The position numbers were made by a program, and so were the translations under genes. DNA of 64,000 nucleotides, taken from Mesorhabditis belari. Taxonomy: Eukaryota; Nematoda; Chromadorea; Rhabditida; Rhabditidae. The DNA lies in NCBI GenBank assembly GCA_958450365.1, contig CAUEEP010000935.1, positions 834,501-898,500 on the forward strand, written 5' to 3'. A model generated the notes under the pieces. It ran no database searches. It worked only from the letters and a program-made list of their open reading frames with translations, and was not told where the DNA came from. How positions within the stretch are numbered: position 1 is the first letter of the stretch; each line of letters opens with the position of its first letter. Below, piece after piece: positions 11,074-22,074 of this stretch.

Positions 11074-13819
11074 TCAGTTCAAATTGAGCGCTCGAATCTC
11101 AGCGACCATTTTCTCGATCGAATGTGCATACTTTGGGTACTTCAACTAAAACTCCAATTGGTGTTGTTATTCAAAAATGAAATTATCTAATTACATGAAA
11201 AAGGAACAGCTCTTGTCGGGTTTTCGGGCATTTTGAATGAGTCGTCAGGCTTTGAAAGCCTATAACTTTATCCAGAGACAATATTATTGTTAACTTTTTA
11301 TATCGTTATATAGAGGACATTTCAGGCTTTCGAATGACACCAAATACATTCTGATTGAATTTTGCATTCACATGCAAACCAGGCGACAGTGCACCCAAGT
11401 TGGATCGGCCTCGTTTGCTCAAAGTTGGCTTTGTTTATTCTTTGTTGGTTTGATTATCCAATCAGAATATGTCTCTGAATAAAGTTATAGGCTTTCAAAG
11501 CGTGACGACTCATTCAAAATGCCCGGAAACCCGACAAGAGCCAAAGAAACTAACCCGCATGTATTCAAGCACCGACTGGTAGATAAAAAGCCATTGTCCC
11601 TCGGTTTGAATCGAATGGGCACGTTGACGACGCAGTTCCATAAAGAGGGCCGTAGCCTAGAAAATGTTAAGTCAAATGAAATAACAGGTTCAGTTCAACT
11701 GTCATACATCAACGTGCTCGTGTCGATGAAGAATAGCTTGCAGCATCCAATCGATCAGAATAATTGTTCCTGTTCGTCCGATTCCTGCAGAGCAGTGCAC
11801 TACCACGTTACCTTGTCTCGCTGCCAATTTGTCTTGCTAAAACGAAATACCGTTAAGACAGGCCAAAACCAAAATCAAAGCAACAACATAAATACTTACT
11901 CGTGTGATAAGGCGAAGCAAGCGAAGAATCACTCGACTGCCCAATGGGATTCCTTTGTCTGGCCATTCCAAAAATTGGATCATCCTAAAAGCAAGGGTAT
12001 TTTTTAAAGTTAGGCAAGCAAAACTCACTTCACAACTTTTCCTTCTGAGCATTCATTTGGCACCACTTCAATTGTTGATAGAGTGAATTTGTCCTCATGT
12101 TCCACCTGTCAAAGTAAAATATAAACTACCGTAAAAGTTCCAGCCTACCTTTTTGTTGTTCACAAGATACCCTCCATTTTGCGGAAGCGTGTAGAAGTGT
12201 CCGACCTTTTCTGGCCAATATTGAGCACAACTGGCACGGCCGTTTTCCGTTTGGCGGGCAAGATTCACAATGCAGAATACGTCGTTTTGGAAGCACCTAA
12301 ACAAAGAAACTATTTAAGAAATGAAAACCAATTTAATAAAAATAAAAAAGAACATACATCCGCCAAAAGTCATGAATCGTGTGGTCGATGGGGGCTTGTG
12401 TAGCAATGTATACACGATCGTGATTTGCAAGACGCACCTAAAAATGAGTGTTGTAAAAAACAACGAGCAACAAATTTTGATTTATTTCTACTGTTAGAGT
12501 AAAATTTACCCAATTTGCGTGAATGTAATCACCTTCACCCGGCTTCTCAATCTTTAACATCACTCGACTCTCGTCAAGACAAACCACATCCTAAAATGTA
12601 CTTTTTTAAAATGATTCAAAAGTTCCTGTATAACTTTTTACTAAAACTTGATTTTAAAATAATTGAGGAAAGCTATTCAGATAAACTTTTTTAAAATGAA
12701 AACCTTAATAAAATTATACTTAAAACCACTAATAAGGAGCCCATAGCTCATAGCTTTTTTATATGGTTGGCCCTTTGAGCGCGCATAAGTGGTCGACGAC
12801 ACGCTGCCGAAGTTAATCAACTTCGAATGTTTATACAGAACCTTAGCACCGATGAAATTAAACAATTTACACAAATTTTAAGCTATAAAATTGTTTTCCA
12901 ATTAAAATAGACTAAACTTGATGTTGAAATCTTTTCTGGGACTTTTTGGAGAATGCTCTTTTTCGATCAAGACACAAAAATCTGCTGACTTTGATACGAG
13001 GGAGTTTCTTTTTAAATAAATGTTAGCCTAAACGCTTTTAAAATTATTTTCTAACGTTTTTAGCATAAAGGTGAACATTAAAAGTTTATAAATTTTTGTT
13101 TGGGATTAGTCTAAACTTCACGCATGACTAAAAAATTGAAAAGAAAGTCGATTTTGGCAGCGTGCTGTCGACCACTTGTGCGCGGCTCAAAGGGCTAACC
13201 ATATAAAAAAAGCTATGAGCTATGGACTCCTTATTAGTGATTTTAAGCATAATTTTATTAAGGTTTTCATGAAAAAAGTTTAGTTGGATAGCTTTCCACA
13301 GTCATTTTGAAATCAAGTTTTAGTAAAAACTTGTATGGGAACTTTTGGATCACCGTGTATAGTGAAAAAAAAAACATGTTCTCACTGAATATCGGTTGCA
13401 CTGTGGATTTTCCGTGAAGGCCTCAAATGAGTAGTTGGGTGCGATGTAGGATCTGTTCTTGCGATATTGCTTGAGCATTCCGTTCGTGCCTATACTTGAA
13501 TTTAGACTACCATTTTCAAATGATCAAACGCTAACACTCACCCATTTTTCTGCAATCGTCGAGGAATGCTTCTACCCATTTGTTTGAACCATGCCCATCA
13601 CCGGGAACTGGGCCAGCGGTTGAGTCATGTGGCCGTGATGGTGTCTAAATTGAAATAGGTAGAAATAAAAGTGATAAACAGGTAAGCAGACAAATAGTGA
13701 AAAACTGAAAAACGCAAAACTAGGCTCAAATTCGGTTCTATTTTAAGGCTTGCTGAAATCCACTTAGAAAATGTTTAGTTGTCATAAAATGAAGTAAGAA
13801 AAACCAAACGTACCGGCAT
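11074..13819 (-). CDS. Non-receptor protein tyrosine phosphatase
   Basis: Eleven phase-consistent exons: 13819-13814, 13644-13542, 13489-13386, 12590-12510, 12437-12358, 12296-12149, 12105-12029, 11984-11900, 11836-11708, 11656-11555, 11145-11074 (328 residues). The protein is essentially one catalytic domain. Visible motifs are KNRSYIAP (phosphotyrosine loop; the usual Tyr of KNRY is shifted), [24 protein letters not shown], the WPD loop EWPDKGIP with the general-acid Asp, the P-loop [12 protein letters not shown] with catalytic Cys and Arg, and the Q-loop QTEGQW. All residues needed for dephosphorylating phosphotyrosine are present. Single-domain PTPs are strongly expanded in nematodes, often in the germline; that is family knowledge, not shown here. 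The six-base first exon is the weakest part. Introns 3 and 10 hold foldback elements. Confidence 0.93.
11210..11541. mobile_element. 332-bp foldback MITE in PTP intron 10
   Basis: Arms of about 70 bp begin GCTCTTGTCGGG and continue through GGGCATTTTGAATGAGTCGTC and the AAAGCCTATAACTTTAT block, repeated inverted at the other end. The inner part holds a second imperfect palindrome. The left end of the preceding exon overlaps none of it. Confidence 0.85.
12612..13353. mobile_element. About 740-bp foldback element in PTP intron 3
   Basis: Inverted arms of about 200 bp share AAACTTGATTTTAAAAT, AATAAAATTATACTTAAAA, AGCCCATAGCTCATAGC and GAGCGCGCATAAGTGGTCGAC. The arms have diverged slightly; the middle is unique AT-rich DNA without a transposase frame. 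Confidence 0.85.
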
Positions 13820-14115
13820 CGCGATGTGAAGATGACGAATGAAAAAATGAATAGTAGACAAAAAGATCTCCGCCCGATAAAGCGATAAACCGTTTAAATG
13901 TAAATTATTCAAAGCTAAATGTAAATTATTGCTTTGCAAATATGACTACCATAATACCTCTAATAGTAGAACCAGCGCTACTATTTTTTCCCTTCCCTGG
14001 GGGGTAGGGGCGCTACTATTAGAGGGGGTGCTACTACTTTTTCTTGCTAAAAATTTTTAAACAACCCAATCTGGAAGTTTTCAAGATAATTCAGAATTTT
14101 TTTCAGCTTTGAATT

Positions 14116-14480
14116 TCATTTATTCATCTTTAAATCTTCAAATTCATCTTTAAAGTCATCCCAGCTTTTGTCGCACATCGAACCTAAAACATAAAATTTT
14201 CCAAGAAAACGAATACGAAATGCTAGAAAAGGAGTAAAAAGGTGAAGAATTGAGTGAAAACGTTGTAAAAGCTAAAAGCAAAGCAAGCTAAAAGCAAAGC
14301 AAAAGCAAAAAGCTGAATATGTTGAGATTTAGACATTAAAATATTCAATTAAGGAGTAACGTTCCAAAAATCTTGAAAGCTTACCCAAGCTGCTAAATCT
14401 TTTAACCCAGAAACATCAATTCTAAATGGTTTGCCAAAACTAGAAGAATAACAAGACGATTCGCGGCTGGGCTCGATTGA
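14116..14480 (-). other. Possible short coding fragment, weak
   Basis: Two open blocks lie between the PTP and lectin-CUB genes. One (about 14480-14390) reads YKRQSIEPSRESSCYSSSF then RIDVSGLKDLAAW before a GTAAGC donor. The other (14222-14116) reads FRIRFLGKFYVLGSMCDKSW then an acidic tail ending KMNK and TGA. Their phases do not join with the obvious splice sites and no start codon was found, so this may be chance or a decayed gene. Confidence 0.2.
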
Positions 14481-14707
14481 CTGGCGTTTATAGATAGAAG
14501 ATTATAGAGAAAAGATTTTTAGCTTTTCAACTTTATCGGTAGTATGAAAGACACGGGTCCGCAGATCAACAAAGTGGAAATAACCGAGAAAAATAGAAAA
14601 AACTAACAAATTTTAAAAGATACAGGGAACGAACAATAAGAGAAGGAGGGGAAATTTTAACAATAGACAAATTTTATCATGATAGAGAAATGGATGGATT
14701 CGTGTGG

Positions 14708-15089
14708 ATGTCCGCTCTCGCTCCAACTACACCCCCAACACCAAACAAGGGACAATCGTCTTCCGAATCTTTCAAGGTTGATTTTTTTATCAGCGAATTT
14801 CCTTATTTTAAGATAACTATGGAGCATTTTAAACGAAAAAATATCAAAGAAGTGATCAAGGCTGTACAGGTTGGGTAGGATTTTAATGTTTAAGAGTAAT
14901 TTTATTTCTTTACAACATTTTAATACATTTCTCTTTAGGATGGTTGTAGTGATGATGTCGAGCTGAATCTGCCGCCCGCTCGTCAATCGAAAAGCGAGGA
15001 AAATATTCATAAATCTGGCTCGATGATCTGTGTAAGTTGCTTAAATCTGCTTACCTATATGTTTTGTGATTTTTCCTTTAGAACTCGAC
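14708..15089 (+). pseudogene. Truncated copy of the first exons of the gene at 28825-30254
   Basis: Exon 1 (14708-14776), exon 2 (14813-14869) and exon 3 (14939-15031) are nearly identical to exons 1-3 of the minus-strand gene at 30254-29907, with splice sites kept and same lengths (69, 57 and 93 bp). Differences include M-S-A for M-T-A, NKGQ for NKAQ and DGCSDD for DGYRDD. Exon 4 starts correctly at 15082 but leaves homology after AACTCGAC and runs into poly-G. Intron 1 is shorter here because the other copy has an internal tandem duplication (ATCAGCGAATTTCC). It is a 5' fragment that cannot make the full protein. Confidence 0.8.
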
Positions 15090-15094
15090 GCGAG

Positions 15095-15380
15095 GGGGGG
15101 TCAGCCGAAGGAGTAGAAGGGGTTGTGAAGCGGAGGGGGGGGGAGGTTTTTTTCTTAAAGGGGGGGGGGGTTTTTTGTTTTAGGGGGGAGAGATTTGTTT
15201 TAGATCGTTGGGGGGGGGTTGGGAGGTCCTGAGTCAAAAGGGAAGCAAACAAAGTTTTTTGGAAAGAAGCTATTCTTGTCGTGGGGGGGGGGTTTAAAAG
15301 TTCCATTCAAAACTTTCTCCTAATTTCTTTTATTTAGGGGCGGGGGGGGGGGGGAGGAAGGGAAGGGGGGGAAAGAAGAC
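15095..15380 (+). repeat. Poly-G / purine low-complexity tract
   Basis: Repeated runs of 6 to 13 G on the plus strand (C on minus), striking in an AT-rich region. It begins where the truncated gene copy loses homology and ends just past the stop of the lectin-CUB gene. Such tracts can form G-quadruplexes; that is inference. Confidence 0.8.
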
Positions 15381-15391
15381 TGCAACAAATC

Positions 15392-15397
15392 TTTATT
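15392..15397 (-). terminator. AATAAA overlapping the stop codon
   Basis: On the minus strand the gene ends ..TGT CAA TAA AG. The stop TAA forms the core of a perfect AATAAA. No other close signal was noticed in the poly-C/pyrimidine sequence beyond it. Confidence 0.5.
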
Positions 15398-17331
15398 GAC
15401 AATTGTAACGGCCATAGAATCCTTTATCGTTATTGCTTTCATCAGAAGTGAAACGAAGTGTCATAGTATTTGACGATGACGTAAAGGAAGTACCATTTGC
15501 TACTGAGCCCCTTAGGCTGAAATTTCTTCGCATACAATGCCACTATTCATCTCATACTTGGCTATTTTTGTACTCTGTGTATCGGGTCCATCATAGATAT
15601 ACAACCAATCACAACAAGCCTCTGTTTTGAAGAAATCCAGTGTAAGATTTACGCGTTTTCCTTGAGATACCTAGATGTTAATTAATGGATATTTACAAGG
15701 TGATAGATTTTGAATTGTTTGTTCTCTTACCGTGATAAAATAATAACAATCGGAGAGATCCGGGTAGTTGTTAGGCCATCTAAAATCGGATATTTTAAAG
15801 CTAATGGATTGGATATGCTAAATATGGCACATTTTTTTTATCCTTACCTTGGTGAAGTGACGATATCAGTGGGTTTATTGTACTTCTGCTGTGGGCAATC
15901 TTTTGTATCTTCTGTTGGTATTGGTAGAGCATCTATTTAGTGAGATTAGTTTTTTTTAATTCTTTAACGAATAACCAACTCTCAATGACACAAATTGATG
16001 GCCATTTTTGTGTACAATCCTCATTTTGCCATCCACCATAGATAGCATTAATCATGTGAATTGCGAGACAATCATGGCCGATCACTAGATAGTTTTAGGT
16101 TATCTGGATTGAGGATTTTTCTTTATTTTGGTTACATTTAACATATTTATGCATATCATAAATAAACCAGTGTGGCTACTTTGCGCGATTCGCCATAACT
16201 TTCTTCTAAATTCGTCAATCTTTATCATTTTGGTGTCATTTTGTAGATCTCAATAAGTGTAACAGTCATTTTGTCGATCTCCATTTTTTTAGATTTAGAT
16301 CTCCATTTAGATCAACAGAGTCATTGCGCCAATGACTTAGAAGTTGCGCCAACTGAGTCGCTTGCGCAACTCGCCATAACTTTCTTCTAAGTGAGCCAAT
16401 ATTTATGATTTTGGTGTAATTTTGTTGCACTTATTGAGATCTACAAAATGACATCAAAATCATAAAGATTGACGAATTTAGAAGAAAGTTATGGCAAGTT
16501 GCGCAAAGCCCCCCCCTTTCTAGCGAGTAAAGTTACCGTACTATTGAAGACAGATTACGGTAGCTTTTCTGAAGTGCAGCTTTTAGGGTATACTTTAGCC
16601 GGAAGCTCTAGACGTACAAGTCACGTCCGATTTCAAACCTTTATCAGGAAATGAGGGCAACCAATTCGTGAATGTCAAACCATTTCCATCGGGCCAATGA
16701 AAGGGACTCTGAAACGGAGATTATCTGTATCTGTACGGCTTTAACTCAAAAACATCATTGACAATCAACTGCCAACTCACATTCACATTATCCCTTGTCC
16801 CACCAGTCCACCAATCCTCGTGTTCAGCATCGTAGATTACAATCGCTGAAAAAGCTTTACTTCAGGAAAGTTATGGTTAAAAGTTTTTTCAAAAACCCTG
16901 TAAGAGTTGGATAGATGGAGAAATGGAGAAATTTGTGGAGAAATTTGAAATCCCGGAACGAAAACCATAACAACTTGACAATTCTAATGAAACTTTGAAC
17001 TCACTTTGCCCAACAGTGTTGTAAATTGTGGTCTTTATCGAGATGAGCGCCGAGTTTTGACTTTGACAATTTTTTTGAGCATCCTAGAAGCAATTTTTTT
17101 TTTCTTTTAAAATTCGCAACTGATTACCGCGTAGGTTAAATTTTGTAAAACAGGCAAAAAGCAGGCATTTGTCGATGTATCGTAGAGCCAGTCCTGTGTT
17201 GGACATTGGGAAATAGCTGAGAAATTTGATTTGATGCAAAAAAATAGAAAAAATAGAAAAGCTATCCGTACTCAATAAACGTACTCACCCAAAACCACTA
17301 AACAATTGAAGAAGACAAAGTTCTTTAACAT
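15393..17331 (-). CDS. Secreted C-type lectin plus CUB domain protein
   Basis: Ten phase-consistent exons: 17331-17289, 17216-17128, 17083-17005, 16845-16781, 16708-16639, 16084-15980, 15932-15848, 15779-15731, 15670-15558, 15516-15393 (273 residues). A signal peptide (MLKNFVFFNCLVVLA) is followed by a CTLD at about 18-150 (CPTQDWLYDTSTNACF, DAQKNCQSQNSALISI, WWTGGTRDNVN, PDGNGLTFTNW, GGWQNEDC), then a CUB domain at about 160-273 (IVTSPRWPNNYPDLSDC, LTLDFFKTEACCDWLYIYDG, MTLRFTSDES, GFYGRYNCQ). CTLD-CUB fusions are a known nematode clec architecture and extracellular. The metal-binding EPN-type motif is not seen. The stop codon lies within an AATAAA, so the 3' UTR may be very short. Confidence 0.93.
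16176..16508. mobile_element. Foldback element, CGCCATAACTTTCTTCTAA family
   Basis: Inverted arms share GCCATAACTTTCTTCTAA and CAATCTTTATCATTTTGG. A middle copy repeats the same motif. The same family forms the core of 25665-26262. It lies in intron 5 of the lectin-CUB gene. Confidence 0.8.
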
Positions 17332-17726
17332 TGAAAATGAAATAAAGAAAAATGTGTGCTTCAGAAATGAAATATTTTGGGGAAACCAGGAAAAATTCTC
17401 GATTCTTTTCCAGTTTTTCCTATCGATAAGAAGAAAAACTCCGGGATTTTATGGGTCATTTGTTTGGAAGGGGATTGGAAAGAGGAAGTCATGTATTCAA
17501 GGGAAAAAGGGGAACGAGTAAAGGTTTCTTTGTTGATAAAAGTAATCAACATTTAGAAAAACAGCTTTCTTTATCGAAATTTATTGTAAAATGTTAACAA
17601 AATCTATCAACAACTACTAGGTTAATGCAAATGAAATTCCAGTTTTTTTACAAACATTCAATTCAATCAAAATTCCTTTAGGTAACAATTTATTTTTTAA
17701 AAAAATAAGCACCATCGTTATCTATT

Positions 17727-18435
17727 AGGGTGGTGCAAAAGAAACTGCCGATTTGACAGTAAATTGAAAAAAAAGATGGCGCTCGATGGTGACATGATCA
17801 CAATGGAATATTTTCGCAAGATCTCGAGCAGATTGGCATGGATCGGCCTGAATAACGTCCCTCAGCTTGGCTTCGTTCACGACTTCTATTATCGATCGCT
17901 GCTGAGCGATCGATAATAATGATAATAATCGATAATAATATATATTCATACTTTATTCAGGACATGAAATAAAGCGTAATCAGTCAGACCATACACAAAT
18001 CTACACATAAATACATAGAGAAAGATGAGATATTTTACTCGGCGATGTGGAGGCGGGGAGAAAAGAAGATAGATAGAAGATAGGCTTCTTGCTTTAATAA
18101 CCTCAGGCCATGAATGGGCCAACCCAGTGGAAGAGTGAACTCCGCTAGAGAATGGATCTCTAGTCAGCTCTAGAGAAGAGACCTCTAGTCTGGGCGCACG
18201 GGCTAGGGAAGAGAACCCTAGGAGGGCCGAACCCCACACCCTCAGTTTGGAAGTGATAACTTAACCAATACACCATGAGGGCAGATTGGCATGGATCGGC
18301 CTGAATAACGTCCCTCAGCTTGGCTTCGTTCACGACTTCTATTATCGATCGCTGCTGAGCGATCGATAATAATGATAATAATCGATAATAATGACCCATG
18401 TGGTTTCTCAAGAGATTCAATACCTTCTCGGAATT
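17727..18435 (-). mobile_element. Mariner (irritans/Hsmar1-like) relic
   Basis: The left end TTAGGGTGGTGCAAAAG resembles the irritans-type TIR. Minus-strand coding remnants read VNEAKLRDVIQADPCQSARD then LAKIFHCDHVTIERHL, the helix-turn-helix region of mariner transposase. This joins almost directly to the left TIR, so the catalytic DDD part is deleted. It is interrupted by a SINE (17940-18280) with a 112-bp duplication of mariner sequence. The right TIR was not found. The element is dead. Confidence 0.75.
17940..18280 (-). mobile_element. tRNA-derived SINE inserted in the mariner relic
   Basis: On the minus strand the head has an A-box-like TGGTGTATTGGTTAAG and a B-box-like GGGGTTCGGCCC, the internal RNA polymerase III promoter of a tRNA. 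The body runs to a 3' end near TGAATAAAGTATGAATATAT. Flanks 17828-17939 and 18281-18392 are identical 112-bp direct repeats, the target-site duplication expected from LINE-driven insertion, though far longer than usual. Confidence 0.75.
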
Positions 18436-19740
18436 GATGATGTCAACACAAAATAAGGAATTCAAAATGGAACCGTAAAGGAGTCAACCTCTTAACCAAA
18501 ACTATTTCTTAAAGCTTTTAGGACCACTAAATTTGAATCAACAAGATAAAACTGAAAAGGTTTTTAGGGCCTAATTTTGAGTCTCTCTTTTAGTAATCCC
18601 CCAAATATTTACAGTAAAGCCGCGTTACTTTAGAGCTTCAAAAATCAATAAAATTCATAACAAACCTTTACATAGAAACACTCAAATTCTGTTCAGCACT
18701 ATCAATTACCCCCAGAAAAGTCGAAAAGATCAAAAAGCTCAAAAATATAAGCCAACCACCAATGTGCCAATAACTTCGAAAAATGAAACAAAAAAGGAAT
18801 AAGATACGTAAATTTTAGGCATCCTTTATCACTACTTAATTCGTAGTCGTTCACAAGCAAAGCCGAATCAGCGAATCAACGCCTCCAAGCTCGAAATCGA
18901 AACGTTTTCGTTCTCATAACCATTGTTTTTATTCTCATCAGACCAGAGTTTTGCTAGTTTTGCGTTCGCTAGATCATTTTGCTAGTCCAATTGCGCAATA
19001 AACATTTTCAACAGCTTCTCCTTTACGAAAACAAACAATTTGATCATCACTGCTATCCAATACATTCGATATTCACAAATTTTAAAAGATTTCTCGATTA
19101 GCTTGTTTGGTAGGCTTTCCCGAGCGATTAAAATCCATTGAAGAAACCGATCCATCTCTTATAATCTTTTCGCTTTTTGTAAAAATCATCGTTTCATTTG
19201 ATAACCAGTTAGTGTAGAGCTCATCAAATTTATTTTTGTACTATTCAAATCAGAAAAAAAACACGACATGGAATAAAACTACACTTTTGGGCTTACTTTT
19301 CAGATTTCGGATAGAGTAATTTTAGCGTAAAAAAAGAAAATATGTGATACTTCGAATAAAAAATCGGTCTTATATTCAAGAGCGGTCGGAGAATTCGAAG
19401 GGATACGAAGAAATATGGTATTTAGCCTCAAAAGGGAAAGGCAACAGTATGATGTGGTCAAATGAGATAAACCATAGACCATTCGACGCAGAATTTGTTT
19501 CCGAATCTGCTTTCCGTTTTTTTTACAAAATGGCTTTCTATATAGTTATACGTGTTTTATGTTTTAGTGTGAAAAGGTGAAAAACCGAATTAGTCTTTGG
19601 AGCCGAATAGGGATGCCTTTATAACAATTATCTTCCCAAATGTGAGTTGATTTGAAGTTAATGGATAAGACGCTTGCATACAAAACGATCGCTGCGTTCT
19701 TTGCTCGAGTTCGATCTCTTTTGTAAAGCTTTTGTTTTTC
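18436..19740. other. Gene-free AT-rich stretch
   Basis: Only short unsupported frames on both strands. No domain, tRNA or clear repeat was recognised. Confidence 0.55.
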
Positions 19741-19794
19741 GTTTTGATGTTTGACAGCTGAATTTTATCTGGCCTTAAAACTATTTAAAGTTAC

Positions 19795-20165
19795 CTTGTC
19801 AGTTATTAACTTCAAGACGTCTTCTTTCCTTCAAGACTTGTCAGTTACTAACTTCAAGACGTCTTCTTTCTTTCAAGACTTGTCAGTTATGAGCTTCGAG
19901 ACGTCTTCTTTCCTTCAAGACTTGTCAGTTACTAACTTCAAGACGTCTTCTTTCTTTCAAGACTTGTCAGTTATGAGCTTCGAGACGTCTTCTTTCCTTC
20001 AAGACTTGTCAGTTACTAACTTCAAGACGTCTTCTTTCTTTCAAGACTTGTCAGTTATGAGCTTCAAGACGTCTTCTTTCCTTCAAGACGTCTTCTTTCT
20101 TTCAAGACGTCTTCTTTCCTTCAAGACTTGCCAGTTATTAACTTCAAGACGTCTTCTTTCCAGTC
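19795..20165. repeat. 42-bp minisatellite with 84-bp higher-order structure
   Basis: Unit of 42 bp: GACGTCTTCTTTCCTTCAA then GACTTGTCAGTTACTAACTT and a short link. Two unit types alternate (TTACTAACTTCAA and TTATGAGCTTCGA), giving an 84-bp period. The frame stays open on plus for 141 codons because 42 is a multiple of three, but it lacks a convincing ATG and flanking exons. Confidence 0.9.
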
Positions 20166-20714
20166 GATCACTTTAAAACATGCAAAATTCGTGTTAGCGG
20201 TCTCACTCTAAAAGTGTACATAGCCGATCGAAAAGCCTCAAATAAGCTTATAAAGGACTCTTTAGAGAGCAAATATTTAGAAAGGGGAAAAGGGGAAAAG
20301 AAGAGATCAACCAGTCAATCTCTGTACATTCCTTGGCGTCTTTCATTCCATGATCATTGCATTTTCTAACAGTTTCAATTCAAAAAATCATCATAATCTT
20401 GATGATATTGCAAAGTTCAGGTTCAGGCAGGCAAAAAGCGCAAGCAGTGTCCAGTATTTGGGAAACTCTACAAAACTTTACAGAACTTTACAAAACTTTA
20501 CAATTTCTTTGATTAGCAAAATTGTTTTTCCAACAAAGTGGTGTTCCGGGTAATTATTGTGATTTTGTTTTGAGGCTATTCAACTGAATAAAGCATATAT
20601 ATAACAAAGACAGTAATGGAGAAAACGTACAATGGTTGAGGTCCTTGATTTAACCCAAAAATACCGCTTTTTTCATTTTTCAAATCCCCTTTAAACCAAT
20701 TTCTTGTCTCGTAA
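20166..20714. other. Gene-free stretch
   Basis: No supported gene. A short CAAAACTTTA repeat occurs near 20465-20500. Confidence 0.5.
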
Positions 20715-20880
20715 ACCGTATTTTCGAGATCTCTTTTCTGAATTCCTCTCTCTATTTGCATAACAATGGCTCCATCAATCAATTTCATTTGATTGATGTA
20801 ATCACTTTTTTTTTCTTTTTCTTTTCTCGTCGACCACCCAGAAAGGGGGGATTTACCATTTCTGGAAAAGGAAACAAGCG
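20715..20880. repeat. Direct duplication, copy 1
   Basis: About 150 bp from TTTTCGAGATCTC through GTCGACCACCCAGAAAGGGG, repeated in the same orientation at 21395-21545. The two copies bracket the TTACGGG array. Confidence 0.8.
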
Positions 20881-20904
20881 CGGCTTTTCTACTTCATGCT
20901 TTTT

Positions 20905-21165
20905 GACATTACGGCTTACGGGTTACGGCTTACGGGTTACGGCTTACGGGTTACGGCTTACGGGTACTGGGTTACGGGTTACGGCTTACGGGTTACGGGT
21001 TACGGGTACTGGGTTACGGGTTACGGCTTACGGGTTACGGCTTACGGGTTACGGCTTTCGGGTTACGGCTTTCGGGTTACGGCTTTCGGGTTACGGCTTA
21101 CGGGTTACGGCTTACGGGTTACGGCTTACGGGTACTGGGTTACGGGTACTGGGTTACGGCAGATT
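20905..21165. repeat. TTACGGG/TTACGGC heptamer array
   Basis: About 35 degenerate heptamers: TTACGGC alternating with TTACGGG, with TTTCGGG and GGTACTGGG variants. It is telomere-like in form (TTACGGC differs from nematode TTAGGC by one inserted C) but internal and in one orientation. Confidence 0.9.
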
Positions 21166-21394
21166 GCCCACGTTTTAGCGGGCAGAAAGTCGCAAAACGT
21201 CATTTTCAACTTAAAAAGGCATCAAGTCTTCGCAGAGTTGGTCAATTTTTATTTTTTTGGTATCAAAATGATCTTTATAAACGTCCACACAAAAGTTATC
21301 GGTTTTGAGGGCGCAATCTTTCGACCACGCTGAAAACGAGCCGCCGAAAGTTGGTCGCTGCGAGCGAGTTGCTTGTAATTTATTTAGTTGCTTG

Positions 21395-21545
21395 TATTTT
21401 CGAGATCTTTTTTCTGAATTCCTCTCTCTATTTGCATAAAAATGGCTCGATCAATCAATTTCATTTGATTGATGTAATCACTTTTTTTTTTTCTCTTTTC
21501 TCGTCGACCACCCAGAAAGGGGAAATTCTTTACCATTTCCATTGT
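21395..21545. repeat. Direct duplication, copy 2
   Basis: Second copy of the 20715-20880 block, about 90 percent identical by eye, downstream of the heptamer array. Confidence 0.8.
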
Positions 21546-22074
21546 TTTACCATTTTTACCATTTCCATGATTTACCATTTCATTTTAATTGAATGAATTG
21601 AATTGAATTGAAAGAATTAGTACAGATTGGAGAGATTTTAAGAAAAGATTTCATTTTCGACATTTCTTTGCGCAAAGTTCAAATAAAAACGAGGGCTTTA
21701 GCAATTGGAATTTTATAAAAAAAATCAAAAAATTGTTTTTAGATCATAATTCAGATATTACATACATATTGTATCGTGCTTTTTATCGGTCCTTTTCGTG
21801 TTTGTTTGTATGAATTCATGTGTATTAAGCTTAAATCTTGCGCATTTTATTTCATTTCTTCAATAAAGTATAGATATTACGTTCGTTATCGAATTTCATC
21901 CGTTATTGAATCGATTCAAAAACGAACGTCCGCTTCTGAATCATTTTTGAATCGTCCAACCTATATTTCAACAATTTCCAAACTTTCCTACTATTGGTGA
22001 ATTGAAAACTGAACCGTATTGGATCAAAATAGGAACCGTATTGGAATATGTGACAGTGTCATACTGGAAATTGT

